A DNA stretch of 64,000 nucleotides from Methylocaldum szegediense (GTDB lineage Bacteria > Pseudomonadota > Gammaproteobacteria > Methylococcales > Methylococcaceae): assembly GCF_949769195.1 (NCBI RefSeq), contig NZ_OX458333.1, positions 4,188,001 to 4,252,000 on the forward strand. The letters run 5' to 3'. This document shows positions 29,191 through 38,755 of the stretch, in pieces (within the stretch, counting starts at the first letter, position 1; every line of letters starts with the position of its first letter). Position numbers and translations under genes: made by a program. The notes beneath the pieces were generated by a model. It did no database searches and was not told where the DNA came from. It saw nothing but the letters and a program-made list of their open reading frames with translations.

Positions 29191-29336
29191 TTCCGCGGCT
29201 CAAAAAAGCCGCCATTTTCCCCCAAGGGGTCAAATTTACTTCGGTGTCAGGGGTCATTTTTACATCGGCGGTGACAAATGGCGCTGATGTGCCGCGGTTC
29301 ATCCTCGGCGTCGGGCGTCATAAAGGGGAGCCATAG

Positions 29337-29933
29337 GTGGGTAACGCGATATCTTGGTTGGCAGTGAGGGGAAAATCGCCCGAAGCCGTGATTCAGGAAC
29401 TTGAGCTTACACCTACGGGAGAAACGGCACAATACGGTGAGTTCCTTTTTACCGGGCGCGCTCTGTCCAATGGATGGTTTGTCCTAGTCATCAATCACTG
29501 TGAACATGATTTTGTAAAACAGAAATCTCTCGCTTCACTCTCGAAGAATTGTGAAGTTATCGCCTGTTCAATTGAAGAACACGTCATGTTCTGCTCTTCA
29601 GAGCTGTGGACGAATGGGGAACAAATTTGGCGCATTGAGCACGATGCGCAAAAGAGCATTGATCACATCAATAGCTTTGGGGCACTGCCAGAAGGATATT
29701 TGGCAATTGAACGTGAATTTTCAGAGGAGCAAAAGAAAGCTGGCGGCAGAGAGGCTGAAGTCGACTATTTTTTTGAGATCCCTCTGCAAACAGCCAAGTC
29801 CATTGTTGGTTTCAAGCACGACGAACCGAGTTCTGAAGACGACGATTTTGAGGTTTTCGATGGCACAATCGGTTCATCATTTGCAAGTCAAAAATCAGCT
29901 CAAAGCAAAAGGCCATGGTGGAAGCTTTGGTAA
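29337..29933 (+). CDS. Conserved protein of unknown function
   Basis: A 198-residue protein starting with GTG at 29337; GGGGAG lies 9 bases upstream. It reads MGNAISWLAVRGKSPEAV, then FTGRALSNGWFVLVIN, CEVIACSIEEHVMFCSSELW, and an acidic C-terminal region (EPSSEDDDFEVFDG) with a basic tail ending PWWKLW. I recall a widespread family of uncharacterised bacterial proteins with the same AISWLA start and EEHVMF core, but no function is known to me. Codon use is AT-richer than in the core genes. Before the IS21 insertion it would have lain about 75 bases after the 26883-27290 gene. Confidence 0.72.
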   Translation: MGNAISWLAVRGKSPEAVIQELELTPTGETAQYGEFLFTGRALSNGWFVLVINHCEHDFVKQKSLASLSKNCEVIACSIEEHVMFCSSELWTNGEQIWRIEHDAQKSIDHINSFGALPEGYLAIEREFSEEQKKAGGREAEVDYFFEIPLQTAKSIVGFKHDEPSSEDDDFEVFDGTIGSSFASQKSAQSKRPWWKLW

Positions 29934-30046
29934 TATCGCTCAAGAACGCTATCAACGCGGGCGGTGAAAATCAGTGCTCCTCGTCGCCCAGCTTTTTCGT
30001 TGCCGGTAATCGCGAACGTTAGAGCTCAACTTAGTATGACGTCATC

Positions 30047-30364
30047 ATGCGCTTCAAATGGTCTGATTCGGAGAAAAAAGTCGCAAGGCGAGCTTTTGAT
30101 AAAGCGCTCGAGAAGGAATACGCCGCAATCATAGCCAAGTTTAAAGATATGGCTGCGAAGGCGGAAAAGCCCGAAGACCTTTGGGCGGTTCATAACTATC
30201 TCACGAAGCAGCAAAGAGCGCTTGATGAAAAATACGATTACCGCTATTCGGAACTCATCCTTGTATTTGCCAGGTTACTGAGCGAGAAGTGGATCGATGA
30301 AAAAGACCTCAATGGTCTGAATCCAGAGAAGCTTCAGGCTATTCGGAATCTCTTGTCCTGGTAA
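30047..30364 (+). CDS. Fluorescence recovery protein (FRP) family homologue
   Basis: A 105-residue all-helical protein that matches the FRP family along its length. It has WSDSEKKVARRAFDKALEKEY at the N-terminus, DLWAVHNYL in the middle, the hallmark DEKYDYRYSELILVFARLL (about 60-78), and ends with DLNGLNPEKL. In cyanobacteria FRP dimers bind the orange carotenoid protein and speed its return to the inactive state. Trp46 and His49 align with conserved residues of Synechocystis FRP, but Asn50 and Gln56 stand where Asp54 and Arg60 occur there, if I recall that protein correctly. No orange carotenoid protein or phycobilisome gene is in the window, so the role here is unknown. It belongs to the accessory island. 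Confidence 0.82.
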   Translation: MRFKWSDSEKKVARRAFDKALEKEYAAIIAKFKDMAAKAEKPEDLWAVHNYLTKQQRALDEKYDYRYSELILVFARLLSEKWIDEKDLNGLNPEKLQAIRNLLSW

Positions 30365-30663
30365 GCGGTTATGAGTACAGCCAGTCTTGGCTGCCAGCGT
30401 TAACTGTCCAGTCTCAACCAGACAGCCAGCAACAACGTAAGCGTCCGACCAGGTAGTCCGGGCGTCTCCTTAACATCGACTATGACCGCCGGATAACTTG
30501 GTGCATACCACTAAATTTCTTGATTTCGAATGCAAAGCCACCTCAAATCGGTGGCTTACGCAGAGCCTGTCTTGAGCGGAGATAAGGCGCTACCCCACTA
30601 TCGATGGGTTTCGCTTTGCTCTACCCATCCTACAATGAATTTCCATTTGAATTCCGAACGGAA
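30365..30663. repeat. Intergenic region ending in a dispersed-repeat-like palindrome
   Basis: No gene is supported here. At 30603-30632 lies a sequence beginning GATGGGTTTCGCTTTGCTC and ending TACCCATCCTAC, whose outer parts GATGGGT and ACCCATC pair. I recall this as a motif common in intergenic DNA of several proteobacteria; its function is unknown. A short hairpin, CAGCCA-GTCT-TGGCTG, lies just after the FRP-like gene near 30379-30394. Confidence 0.45.
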
Positions 30664-31263
30664 TTACAACTGCTTCTCGTCCTGAATCCACGGAGCGACT
30701 GGTTCAGACTTGTAGGCGGCCAGGGATTCCAAAAGCGCTTCCAGGTCGGTGTGGGCCAGCAGTAGCCTTCGGCTCTCGGGTTTCAGGAAACCTTCCGCGA
30801 GAGCTCGATCGCATAAGCTCAGGAGAGGTTCGTAATAGCTTTCCACATCGAGAATCCCTATCGGTTTGCGGTGAAATCCAAGCTGAGCCCAGGTTAGGAT
30901 TTCGAAGAGCTCCTCGAAGGTGCCGAACCCTCCGGGCATCGCGATGAAGGCGTCGGCGAGTTCCGCCATACGGGCTTTGCGGGCGTGCATCGAATCGACC
31001 ACTTCGAGTCGGGTAAGAGAGGTGTGTTCTACCGTTTGACCTTCTACCTCACGGCCGATCAAAGCTTTCGGGATGACGCCGATAACCCGCCCTCCGGCCG
31101 CAAGGCAGGCATTCGATAGAATGCCCATGAGACCCACGTTTCCACCGCCATAAATGAGTTCCAAACCTCGTTCGGCCAGCAGCCGGCCCAAGGTTTCGGC
31201 AGCAATTCCGTACTCGGGGCGTTTGCCGGGGCTGGAACCGCAGAAAACGCAAACGCTCTTCAC
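30664..31263 (-). CDS. LOG family protein (nucleoside 5'-monophosphate phosphoribohydrolase)
   Basis: A 199-residue protein of the TIGR00730/LOG family. It begins VCVFCGSSPGKRPEY, has YGGGNVGLMG near residue 40, HARKARMAELADAFIAMPGG and the catalytic signature PGGFGTFEEL (about 111-120). Members release free bases from cytokinin riboside or AMP-like 5'-monophosphates and are also called lysine decarboxylase-like, a misnomer. Start is GTG at 31263 with GGAGAGGTGATCAG before it. It follows the 5-oxoprolinase gene by 29 bases on the same strand and is probably co-transcribed. The closing palindrome AATTCCGTTCGGAATT overlaps its stop. Confidence 0.88.
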   Translation of the reverse strand: MKSVCVFCGSSPGKRPEYGIAAETLGRLLAERGLELIYGGGNVGLMGILSNACLAAGGRVIGVIPKALIGREVEGQTVEHTSLTRLEVVDSMHARKARMAELADAFIAMPGGFGTFEELFEILTWAQLGFHRKPIGILDVESYYEPLLSLCDRALAEGFLKPESRRLLLAHTDLEALLESLAAYKSEPVAPWIQDEKQL

Positions 31264-31292
31264 CTGATCACCTCTCCATCAAAAAACAGTCA

Positions 31293-34200
31293 TCAATTGG
31301 CGGTTTTCCGAGAGCCCGAGTCCGTGGGACCCGGCTCCATCGAACTTCCGTATCCGCCGCCCCCGGGCGTCTCGATGACGAACACATCGCCCTCGGCCAT
31401 GTCGGTTTCGGCCTGAGATCCGAGAATTTCCACGGCTCCGTTGCGTCGGATCACGAGGTTTCTCCCGCAGGCTCCGGGATTTCCGCCAGCGAGGCCGAAT
31501 GGCGGCTGTAGGCGACGGCTGGACACGATTCCGGCGGTCATGGGCTCAAGAAACCGGATTTTTCGGATGACGCCGTCGCCGCCTTTGTACAAGCCCTCGC
31601 CGCCGCTACCCCGGCGGATGGCGAAGGTTTCTAGCCGTACCGGAAAGCGCCATTCCAGTACTTCGGGGTCGGTGATACAGGAATTGGTCATGTGCGTGTG
31701 CACGGCGTCTGCACCGTCGAAACCGGCTCCAGCGCCGGCTCCGCCGCAGATGGTTTCGTAGTATTGATAGCGCGTGTTGCCGAAGGTGAAATTGTTCATC
31801 GTGCCTTGGGAGGCGGCCAGCACGCCCAGCGCGCCGTACACGGCATCCACGATGTGCTGCGAGGTTTCCACGTTTCCCGCTGCGACCGCCGCAGGATAGC
31901 GCGGGTTCAGCAGGGAGCCTTCGGGAATCCGGATGTCGAGCGGACGCAGACAGCCGGCATTCAGCGGAATATCGTCGTCCACTAGGGTACGGAATACGTA
32001 AAGGACGGCGGCTTTGCACACAGCGGCCGGGGCGTTTAGATTGTCGGGCTGTTGCGGCGAGGTTCCGGAAAAATCGATCGAGGCTTGCCGCTTTTCCTTA
32101 TCGACGCGAATCGCCACGCGGATGACCGCACCGGAATCCAGCGGCACTTCGAACTCGCCGTCGCAGAGCCGCGCGATCACCCGCCGCACCGCTTCTTCCG
32201 CATTGTCTTGTACATACCTCATGTAACACTGGACCGTCGCCAGAGAATAGCGTGCCAGCATGCCGCGGAGCGCCTGCACGCCTTTCACGTTGGCGGCGAT
32301 CTGGGCGCGGAGATCCGAGAGGTTTCGGTCAGGATCGCGGGCCGGGTAGGGGTTCGCGTTCAGCCAGTCGCGGATGGCCGATTCGAGCAAGCGTCCGTTT
32401 TCGACGATCTTGAGACCGGAGCTCAGAACCCCTTCCTGATCGATAGATGTGGATCGGGGCGGCATCGAGCCGGGCGTGATGCCGCCCACGTCGGCGTGAT
32501 GGCCGCGCGAGGCGAGATAGAACAGGACCGATTCGCCCGCATCGTCGAATAGCGGGGTGATGACGGTGATGTCCGGCAGATGCGTACCGCCGTGATAGGG
32601 GGAATTGATGAGCCAGACGTCGCCTGGCCGCAGTTTGTCCCCGTGACGCGCGATCAGCGCTTTGACGCTTTCGTCCATGGAACCCAGGTGAACCGGAATG
32701 TGCGGGGCGTTGGCGACGAGTTCGCCGTTCCCGTCGAACAGCGCGCAGGAAAAATCGAGACGTTCCTTGATGTTCACCGAGTGGGCCGTGTTTTGGAGCG
32801 TATAGCCCATGTCCTCGGCCACCGACATGAACAGCCGGTTGAAGATTTCGAGACGCGCCGGATCGAGCGGCTGCTCCTTTGCCTCGGTTTCCGGCGGGCT
32901 ATCCGCACGGTCGATCGCTTCGTGAGCGCTGAGAATGAGATGGTTGCGGGCGGTAATCTCGCCCTGCCAACCGGGTTCAATGATTGTGGTTGAATTGGGT
33001 TCGATCAGGATGGCAGGGCCTTGCAAGCGCACGCCCGGTTTCAAGTCCTCGCGCCGGTAAACCGGGGTATCGTGATGGCTTCGCCCGGAGTACATTGGAA
33101 CTCGGGCGATGGGGACCGGTGTGGTTTCGGGTTCCAAAGGTAAAACCGGCTCTTCGACCGGTTCGTTCAGGCCGATCAGCTCCACAGCTGCCGTCTCGAC
33201 CAGCAGGGCCTTGTCGGAGTAAACGAAGCCGAAGCGCTGGCGGTGGCGCTCCTCGAATACCGTCCGCATTTCCACCGAATCGCCGAGCGGTACGGCAAAC
33301 AAGGTGTCGGTTCCTTCGTAACGGAGCATCGCCTGGCGGGTTGCGACGATCCGTTCCGGTGGAACATCTTGGGCCGAGAGTTCCGCGCGCCCTTCGGCTT
33401 CGAGGTCATCAAGCTTCGCACGAAGCACTAGGATAGCGGCATCGTTCAGCCGCTCGGCGATCGCCCGTTCCTTGACGACGCGGTAATCGGCAAGACCCAT
33501 GCCGTAGGCCGACAATACGCCGGCCAGTGGATGCAGAAAAATTTTGCCGATGCCGAGCCGTTCGGCGACCTTGCAAGCATGTTGGCCGCCGGCGGCGCCG
33601 AAGCAGCACAGGACGTAATCGGCCAGATCGTGGCCGCGCTGCACCGAAATCGTCTTGATGGCGGCGGCCATGTTCTCCACCGCCACGTCGATGAAGCCTT
33701 CCGCCACTTCTTCGGACGACAGCGCTCGGCCTGAGTCTGATCGGATGGTCTCGGCCAGTTCCCGGAATTTGCGCCGAACGATCTCGGTATCGAGAGCCTC
33801 ATTGCCGTTCGGTCCGAACACGTGCGGAAAGAACTCCGGGCGTATTTTTCCAACCATGACGTTGGCGTCGGTCACGCATAAAGGTCCGCCGCGCCGGTAG
33901 CAGGCGGGTCCCGGATTGGCTCCGGCCGAGTCGGGCCCAACTCTAAAGCGTAGGCCGTCGAAATGCAGGATCGAACCTCCTCCCGCCGCGACCGTGTGAA
34001 TATTCAGAATAGGGGCTCTTAGCCGGACGCCGGCAATCTCGGATTCCTGGCTGCGCTCGAATTCGCCGGCGTAATGCGCGACGTCGGTGGATGTGCCGCC
34101 CATATCGAAGGTGACGATGCGGTCGAAGCCGGCGAGACGGGAGACAGCCACCGCGCCGACGATGCCTCCGGCGGGACCCGAGAGAATGCAGTCCTTGCCC

Positions 34201-34988
34201 TGGAACCGGCGGGCGTCCGCCAATCCACCGTTGGACTGCATGAACAGCAGCTTGCGTTTTTGGCCTTCCGGCATCTTGCCATTCGGCTCGGTGCCCAAGC
34301 CAGCCTCGACCTGATCGATATAACGGCGCAATGCCGGGGACAGATAAGCATCCGCGACCGTGATATCGCCTCGCCCGATCAACTTCATGGCGGGGCTCAC
34401 GCGGTGGGAAAGGGAGACTTGCGTGAAGCCGATCGCCTTGGCCAGCTTTTCCAGTTCGAGTTCGTGATCCGGCTTTCGCCAAGCGTGCATGAGCACGACA
34501 GCGAGCGACCGAAAACCGTCCCGGTAGGCCTCGTGGAGCCGTCGTTCCGCCTCAGTAAGATCGAGCGGTTCCACCTCAGAGCCGTGGGCGTCGATGCGCC
34601 CTGTGATTTCGACGACCTTTTGGTAAAGCGGTTCGGGGCGGCGGATATTCAGGGCGAAGATATCGGGTCGGTTCTGATGGCCGATGCGGAGGGCGTCAGC
34701 GAAACCTCGCGTGATCGCAAGGACTGTCGGTTCACCTTTCCGTTCCAGGAGCGCGTTTGTTCCCACCGTGGTGCCCATCCGGACGAGTTCGATGTTGGCG
34801 TCGCCGAGTGGCGCATCGGGCGCCAGACCCAACACATCGCGGATGCCCTGGAGGGCGGCATCGCGGTAGCGGTCCGGATTTTCCGATAGAAGCTTGTGGG
34901 TCAGGAGGAGGCCGTCCGACCGACGGGCGACGATGTCGGTGAAGGTGCCGCCGCGATCGATCCAAAATTGCCAGGATTTCGAATGCAT
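31293..34988 (-). CDS. 5-oxoprolinase, HyuA-HyuB fusion type
   Basis: A 1231-residue enzyme that fuses both hydantoinase-type subunits. The N-terminal HyuA half (about 1-690) begins [15 protein letters not shown] and has [15 protein letters not shown] and [13 protein letters not shown], the ATP-binding actin-like fold. The HyuB half (about 720-1215) begins [20 protein letters not shown] and has [24 protein letters not shown] and [10 protein letters not shown]. The C-terminus ends [11 protein letters not shown]. Eukaryotic-type OPLAH opens 5-oxo-L-proline to glutamate with ATP, salvaging a product of glutathione turnover. Length equals that of known fused enzymes. Hydantoin substrates cannot be excluded. 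Confidence 0.9.
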   Translation of the reverse strand: MHSKSWQFWIDRGGTFTDIVARRSDGLLLTHKLLSENPDRYRDAALQGIRDVLGLAPDAPLGDANIELVRMGTTVGTNALLERKGEPTVLAITRGFADALRIGHQNRPDIFALNIRRPEPLYQKVVEITGRIDAHGSEVEPLDLTEAERRLHEAYRDGFRSLAVVLMHAWRKPDHELELEKLAKAIGFTQVSLSHRVSPAMKLIGRGDITVADAYLSPALRRYIDQVEAGLGTEPNGKMPEGQKRKLLFMQSNGGLADARRFQGKDCILSGPAGGIVGAVAVSRLAGFDRIVTFDMGGTSTDVAHYAGEFERSQESEIAGVRLRAPILNIHTVAAGGGSILHFDGLRFRVGPDSAGANPGPACYRRGGPLCVTDANVMVGKIRPEFFPHVFGPNGNEALDTEIVRRKFRELAETIRSDSGRALSSEEVAEGFIDVAVENMAAAIKTISVQRGHDLADYVLCCFGAAGGQHACKVAERLGIGKIFLHPLAGVLSAYGMGLADYRVVKERAIAERLNDAAILVLRAKLDDLEAEGRAELSAQDVPPERIVATRQAMLRYEGTDTLFAVPLGDSVEMRTVFEERHRQRFGFVYSDKALLVETAAVELIGLNEPVEEPVLPLEPETTPVPIARVPMYSGRSHHDTPVYRREDLKPGVRLQGPAILIEPNSTTIIEPGWQGEITARNHLILSAHEAIDRADSPPETEAKEQPLDPARLEIFNRLFMSVAEDMGYTLQNTAHSVNIKERLDFSCALFDGNGELVANAPHIPVHLGSMDESVKALIARHGDKLRPGDVWLINSPYHGGTHLPDITVITPLFDDAGESVLFYLASRGHHADVGGITPGSMPPRSTSIDQEGVLSSGLKIVENGRLLESAIRDWLNANPYPARDPDRNLSDLRAQIAANVKGVQALRGMLARYSLATVQCYMRYVQDNAEEAVRRVIARLCDGEFEVPLDSGAVIRVAIRVDKEKRQASIDFSGTSPQQPDNLNAPAAVCKAAVLYVFRTLVDDDIPLNAGCLRPLDIRIPEGSLLNPRYPAAVAAGNVETSQHIVDAVYGALGVLAASQGTMNNFTFGNTRYQYYETICGGAGAGAGFDGADAVHTHMTNSCITDPEVLEWRFPVRLETFAIRRGSGGEGLYKGGDGVIRKIRFLEPMTAGIVSSRRLQPPFGLAGGNPGACGRNLVIRRNGAVEILGSQAETDMAEGDVFVIETPGGGGYGSSMEPGPTDSGSRKTAN

Positions 34989-35028
34989 GATGCTATCGCC
35001 TTGACAGCCGAAACCGAAGGTTTCTTAA

Positions 35029-35053
35029 ATAATTGACTATTTTTCTAGGATAT
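35029..35053 (+). promoter_or_regulatory. Predicted type 1 IscR operator over the iscR promoter
   Basis: A 25-base window matches the known type 1 IscR consensus (ATA-SYY-GACT-RWWWY-AGTC-RRS-TAT) at 20 positions by my count. The left half is nearly perfect (ATAATTGACT at 35029-35038) and the right outer part ends in TAT at 35051-35053. It overlaps a TTGACT -35 box at 35033-35038 and lies 50 bases upstream of iscR, as in self-regulated isc operons. Confidence 0.65.
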
Positions 35054-35102
35054 GTGAACCTGAATTCCCACGAAATTGGTGTGAATTTCCGGGAGTCATG
35101 CC

Positions 35103-35591
35103 GTGCGCTTAACGACGAAAGGCCGCTACGCTGTCACCGCCATGCTGGATCTGGCCTATCATAGCGAAAAAAGGCCGGTGACATTGACCGATATCGCGAA
35201 ACGACAGCACATCTCGCTGTCCTATCTCGAGCAGTTGTTCGCGCGTTTGCGTCGGGCCGGAATGGTCGAGGGGGTGCGAGGCCCAGGAGGTGGCTATCAA
35301 TTGAGCCGCGATGCCAGCCAAATCAGTATCGCCGACATCATTATCGCGGTCGACGAAGCCATCGATTCGACGCGCTGCGGCGGTAAAGCCAACTGCCAGA
35401 ACAACCAGCCCTGCTTGACCCATGATCTTTGGTTGGGATTGAGCGAGCAGATTCGCGAGTATTTGGCCTCGATCAGCTTGGCGGATGTCCTGCAGCGCAA
35501 GAACGTGCGTATGGTCGCCGAACGTCAGGACAAGCAGGCGTCCGGTGTTCAGGGTATCGACATGCTTTTGCGTAGGGAAACGCGTATTTAG
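35103..35591 (+). CDS. iscR: Rrf2 family iron-sulfur regulator IscR
   Basis: A 162-residue Rrf2 regulator starting MRLTTKGRYAVTAMLDLAYH, with a winged helix including SYLEQLFARLRRAGMVEGVRGPGGGY. The [2Fe-2S] ligands Cys92, Cys98, Cys104 and His107 occur at exactly the E. coli IscR positions. Holo-IscR represses isc genes when cluster supply is adequate. A type 1 operator-like site lies just upstream, which suggests autoregulation. The start could be GTG at 35103. A cysteine desulfurase gene follows 11 bases after the stop. Confidence 0.92.
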   Translation: MRLTTKGRYAVTAMLDLAYHSEKRPVTLTDIAKRQHISLSYLEQLFARLRRAGMVEGVRGPGGGYQLSRDASQISIADIIIAVDEAIDSTRCGGKANCQNNQPCLTHDLWLGLSEQIREYLASISLADVLQRKNVRMVAERQDKQASGVQGIDMLLRRETRI

Positions 35592-35602
35592 CTTTCCACG
35601 CG

Positions 35603-36754
35603 ATGCTTTATTTCGACCACAATGCGACCACTCCGCTGGACGAGCGGGTTCTGGAAGCGATGGCACCGTATCTCGGGGCCTTTTACGGTAACCCGTCCAG
35701 CCTTTACCGAATGGGGCGGATCTGCCGCGGCGCAATCGATACGGCCAGGGAGCAGGTCGCTGCTCTGGTGGGGGCTCATCCGTCCGAGGTCGTGTTTACC
35801 AGTGGCGGGACCGAAGCCAATAACTTGGCCTTGAAGGGCCTAGCTTTTGCCCGCGAGCCGGGATTGATCGTTGCGGGCGCCACCGAACATCCATCGGTTT
35901 CGGAGCCCTTGGAGTTTCTAAAGGCTCGGGGCTGGCGGATTGCAACGATTCCGGTGGGTCGAGACGGTTTGGCCGATGTGGCTTTCATCGAATCTTTGCC
36001 GGCCGGCGAGATTCGATTTGCAACCCTAATGCTGGCTAACAACGAAACCGGCGTGATTCAGGATATCGCGCCGATCGCCGGTTGGTTTCGCGAGCTGGGC
36101 ATTGTTTTCCATTGCGATGCGGTGCAGGCAGCGGGCAAGATCGCGATCGATTTCAAAGCCAGCGGCGTACATATGATGTCACTCTCGGGGCATAAGATTT
36201 ACGGCCCCAAAGGCGTGGGGGCGCTGATCCTCGATAAAGCCGTTATGCTCGAGCCTCTGCTGCACGGCGGCGGGCAGGAGCAAGGGCTTCGCGGCGGTAC
36301 CGAAAACGTTGCCGCCATTGTCGGTTTCGGCAAAGCGGCGGAGCTGGCTTTGTCCGAGTTGGAGGAAAGACGCGCCCGCCTGCTCGGTCTCCGCGAACGG
36401 TTGGAAGCCGGGTTGAAGACTATCCCCGGCGCGGTCGTGTTTGCCGAAGGTTCGGAACGCTTGCCGAATACCGTGCAGTTCGGTATCGCAGGGTACGACG
36501 GCGAGGCCTTAGTCATGAATCTTGACCGGCAGGGCATAGCGGTGTCGAGCGGTTCTGCCTGTGCCAGCGGTGCCGGCGAGCCGAGCCCGGTACTCGTCGC
36601 CATGGGGGTTGAGCCGGAAGTCGCCAAGAGCGCGGTACGTGTCAGCTTTGGCAAGAGTAACACCGAGACGGAAGTCGACCGTTTTTTGGATGTCTTGAAA
36701 AAGCTCGTGGGCATATCCACGTCCGAAAGCCGGGGAGTGATGCCGATTATTTAA
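35603..36754 (+). CDS. iscS: Class V cysteine desulfurase (NifS/IscS type)
   Basis: A 383-residue PLP enzyme that opens MLYFDHNATTPLDERVLEAM. PLP-binding Lys198 is in SLSGHKIYGPKG, and the catalytic Cys320 lies in the long flexible loop SSGSACASGAGEPSP typical of group I desulfurases. It removes sulfur from cysteine as an enzyme persulfide for iron-sulfur assembly. At 383 residues it is shorter than E. coli IscS (404) and its Cys loop resembles NifS. The gene directly follows iscR, which supports the iscS name, but NifS-type specificity remains possible. Confidence 0.86.
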   Translation: MLYFDHNATTPLDERVLEAMAPYLGAFYGNPSSLYRMGRICRGAIDTAREQVAALVGAHPSEVVFTSGGTEANNLALKGLAFAREPGLIVAGATEHPSVSEPLEFLKARGWRIATIPVGRDGLADVAFIESLPAGEIRFATLMLANNETGVIQDIAPIAGWFRELGIVFHCDAVQAAGKIAIDFKASGVHMMSLSGHKIYGPKGVGALILDKAVMLEPLLHGGGQEQGLRGGTENVAAIVGFGKAAELALSELEERRARLLGLRERLEAGLKTIPGAVVFAEGSERLPNTVQFGIAGYDGEALVMNLDRQGIAVSSGSACASGAGEPSPVLVAMGVEPEVAKSAVRVSFGKSNTETEVDRFLDVLKKLVGISTSESRGVMPII

Positions 36755-36816
36755 AAGGCTATGCCCTGAGCTTCTATTAAGCTTTTTGAACCAGCGATTC
36801 GACAGAGATTACGAGT

Positions 36817-37140
36817 ATGTCCATTACCTTAACTGAGAAGGCAGCGGAGCAAATCGCCAAGCAACTGCAAAAGCGTGGCAAAGGCGTAGGGCTACGGCTG
36901 GGCGTGAAAAAGTCCGGCTGCACTGGGTTCGCCTATGTCGTCGAATACGCCGATGCTGTGGAACCAGACGATTCCGTATTCGAACAACACGGCGTGAAAG
37001 TCGTCGTGAGGAATAACGATCTGGCCTATCTCTCGGGCGTGCGAGTGGATTATCGCCGGGAAGGAATCAACGAAGCGTTTCGATTCGACAATCCCAACGT
37101 CAAGGCGACCTGCGGCTGCGGGGAAAGCTTTGCCGTTTAG
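36817..37140 (+). CDS. iscA: Iron-sulfur assembly protein IscA
   Basis: A 107-residue A-type carrier (E. coli IscA 107). It begins MSITLTEKAAEQI and keeps the three conserved cysteines Cys35, Cys99 and Cys101 (SGCTGFAY and TCGCGESF). It binds iron or a cluster and hands it to target proteins. It lies 62 bases after the desulfurase gene. The scaffold gene iscU, normally between iscS and iscA, is absent, as are hscBA and fdx. Confidence 0.92.
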   Translation: MSITLTEKAAEQIAKQLQKRGKGVGLRLGVKKSGCTGFAYVVEYADAVEPDDSVFEQHGVKVVVRNNDLAYLSGVRVDYRREGINEAFRFDNPNVKATCGCGESFAV

Positions 37141-37536
37141 GGATGTTCTCATCTACCATCCGATGTCATAGCGTGACTTGTGGTATCGAGTCACGCCGTT
37201 TGCGAATCATAGCAACACATCAACGCTGAAATAAGCCTTCCCTGAGCGCGGTCGATAGCGTCAGGGCTTCTATGGCACATCGGTGTGCCTGCCCTTTCCT
37301 GTGGCGTGCGCTCCCGTTCGCTCGGCGCGAACGGGAACGTCTAAAGCATGTCCCGTTTCAGGATTAAGCCCGCGTATAGCCGCAAGCGTCGGGGACCGTG
37401 GTTATACGGGGTGTTTGCCTCTTTGCTCCATTCCCAAAGCGCCGTTGACAGGCAAAAACCGCATCGGTACTGTAAGTTGCTTGGTTACGCGCCTAGGTTC
37501 CGCTTTAAGAATACTCCCTTACGCAAAGAGTCCTGG
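37141..37536. other. Intergenic region with a 9-bp hairpin
   Basis: No gene is supported. TCCCGTTCG at 37312-37320 pairs with CGAACGGGA at 37328-37336 around a 7-base loop, without a T-run. The aminotransferase frame is open from 37348, but its leader is very basic and unlike the family, so the region 37337-37536 is better read as 5' leader. Confidence 0.5.
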
Positions 37537-38721
37537 ATGGAAGAATTTCAACGTATTAAGCGCCTGCCCCCTTACGTTTTCAATATCGTTAACGAACTCA
37601 AGACTAAGGAACGCGCCCAAGGTGTCGACATCATCGATTTCGGCATGGGGAACCCGGATAGACCCACGCCCCAGCACATCGTCGACAAGCTGGTCGAGGT
37701 GGCGCAAAAAGGGACGGCCCATCGTTATTCCGTTTCCAAAGGCATTCCCCGCCTTCGCAAAGCCATTTGCGGATGGTACCGTCGCCGTTTCGGCGTCGAG
37801 CTCGATTACGACTCCCAGGCAATCGTTACCATCGGGTCGAAAGAGGGCTTGGCTCATCTGATGTTCGCCACCTTGGGGCCGGGCGACGCGGTGCTGGTGC
37901 CGAATCCCGCTTATCCCATCCATCCTTACGGCTGTGTGCTGGCAGGGGCGGACGTACGCCACGTGCCGCTAGTGCCGGGGGTGGATTTCTTCGAGGAGTT
38001 GGAAAAAGCCATCAAGACCTCCTGGCCCAAGCCCAAGATGCTGATCCTAAATTTCCCAGGCAATCCGACCACTCAATGCGTGGAGCTGGAATTTTTCGAA
38101 AAGGTCGTCGAACTGGCACGGGAATACCGGATCTGGGTGGTGCACGATATTGCCTATGCGGACTTGGTGTTCGACGGCTACACCGCACCGTCCATCTTGC
38201 AGGTGCCGGGAGCCACCGACATCGCCGTCGAGTTCTTCACGCTTTCCAAGAGCTACAACATGCCCGGTTGGCGGGTTGGTTTCATGTGTGGCAACCGCGA
38301 ACTGGTTGCGGCCTTGGGACGCATCAAGTCGTATTTGGACTACGGTACGTTCACGCCGATCCAGGTGGCGGCGATCGCCGCCTTGGAAGGACCTCAGGAT
38401 TGCGTCGCCGAGATACGCGAGACCTACCGCTCTCGCCGCGACGTCTTATGCGCAGGACTGGACAACATCGGCTGGACGGTCCAGAAACCCAAGGGCACCA
38501 TGTTCGTCTGGGCGCCTATTCCTGAACAGTACAAACATCTCGGGTCTCTCGAATTCGCCAAGAAACTCCTGCTGGAGGCGCAGGTGGCGGTGTCTCCCGG
38601 CATCGGCTTCGGCGAGTACGGCGACGATCATGTTCGCTTCAGCTTGATCGAGAACGAACACCGTACTCGCCAAGCGATCCGCGGCATACGGCATATGATG
38701 CGCAAGGATAACTCAGTATAA
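37537..38721 (+). CDS. alaC: Class I/II aminotransferase, AlaC type
   Basis: About 394 residues from ATG at 37537 ([15 protein letters not shown]), chosen over the frame start at 37348 because the family begins here and AAAGAG lies 8 bases upstream. It has [15 protein letters not shown], the ALEGP region, and the PLP Lys in [16 protein letters not shown], with FPGNPTTQC substrate-site residues. E. coli AlaC makes alanine from pyruvate and glutamate. Relatives include LL-diaminopimelate aminotransferase-like enzymes, so the exact amino acid pair is not certain. It is followed by hom after 34 bases and may share its transcript. Confidence 0.85.
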   Translation: MEEFQRIKRLPPYVFNIVNELKTKERAQGVDIIDFGMGNPDRPTPQHIVDKLVEVAQKGTAHRYSVSKGIPRLRKAICGWYRRRFGVELDYDSQAIVTIGSKEGLAHLMFATLGPGDAVLVPNPAYPIHPYGCVLAGADVRHVPLVPGVDFFEELEKAIKTSWPKPKMLILNFPGNPTTQCVELEFFEKVVELAREYRIWVVHDIAYADLVFDGYTAPSILQVPGATDIAVEFFTLSKSYNMPGWRVGFMCGNRELVAALGRIKSYLDYGTFTPIQVAAIAALEGPQDCVAEIRETYRSRRDVLCAGLDNIGWTVQKPKGTMFVWAPIPEQYKHLGSLEFAKKLLLEAQVAVSPGIGFGEYGDDHVRFSLIENEHRTRQAIRGIRHMMRKDNSV

Positions 38722-38755
38722 TTCCGGCATTTTTGTTGCTTCATAGGAGAGCGTT

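Noticed and set aside
37348-37536. Longer start for the AlaC-type aminotransferase.
   Set aside because: The 63 extra residues are basic and not found in the family; ATG at 37537 has a suitable ribosome binding site.
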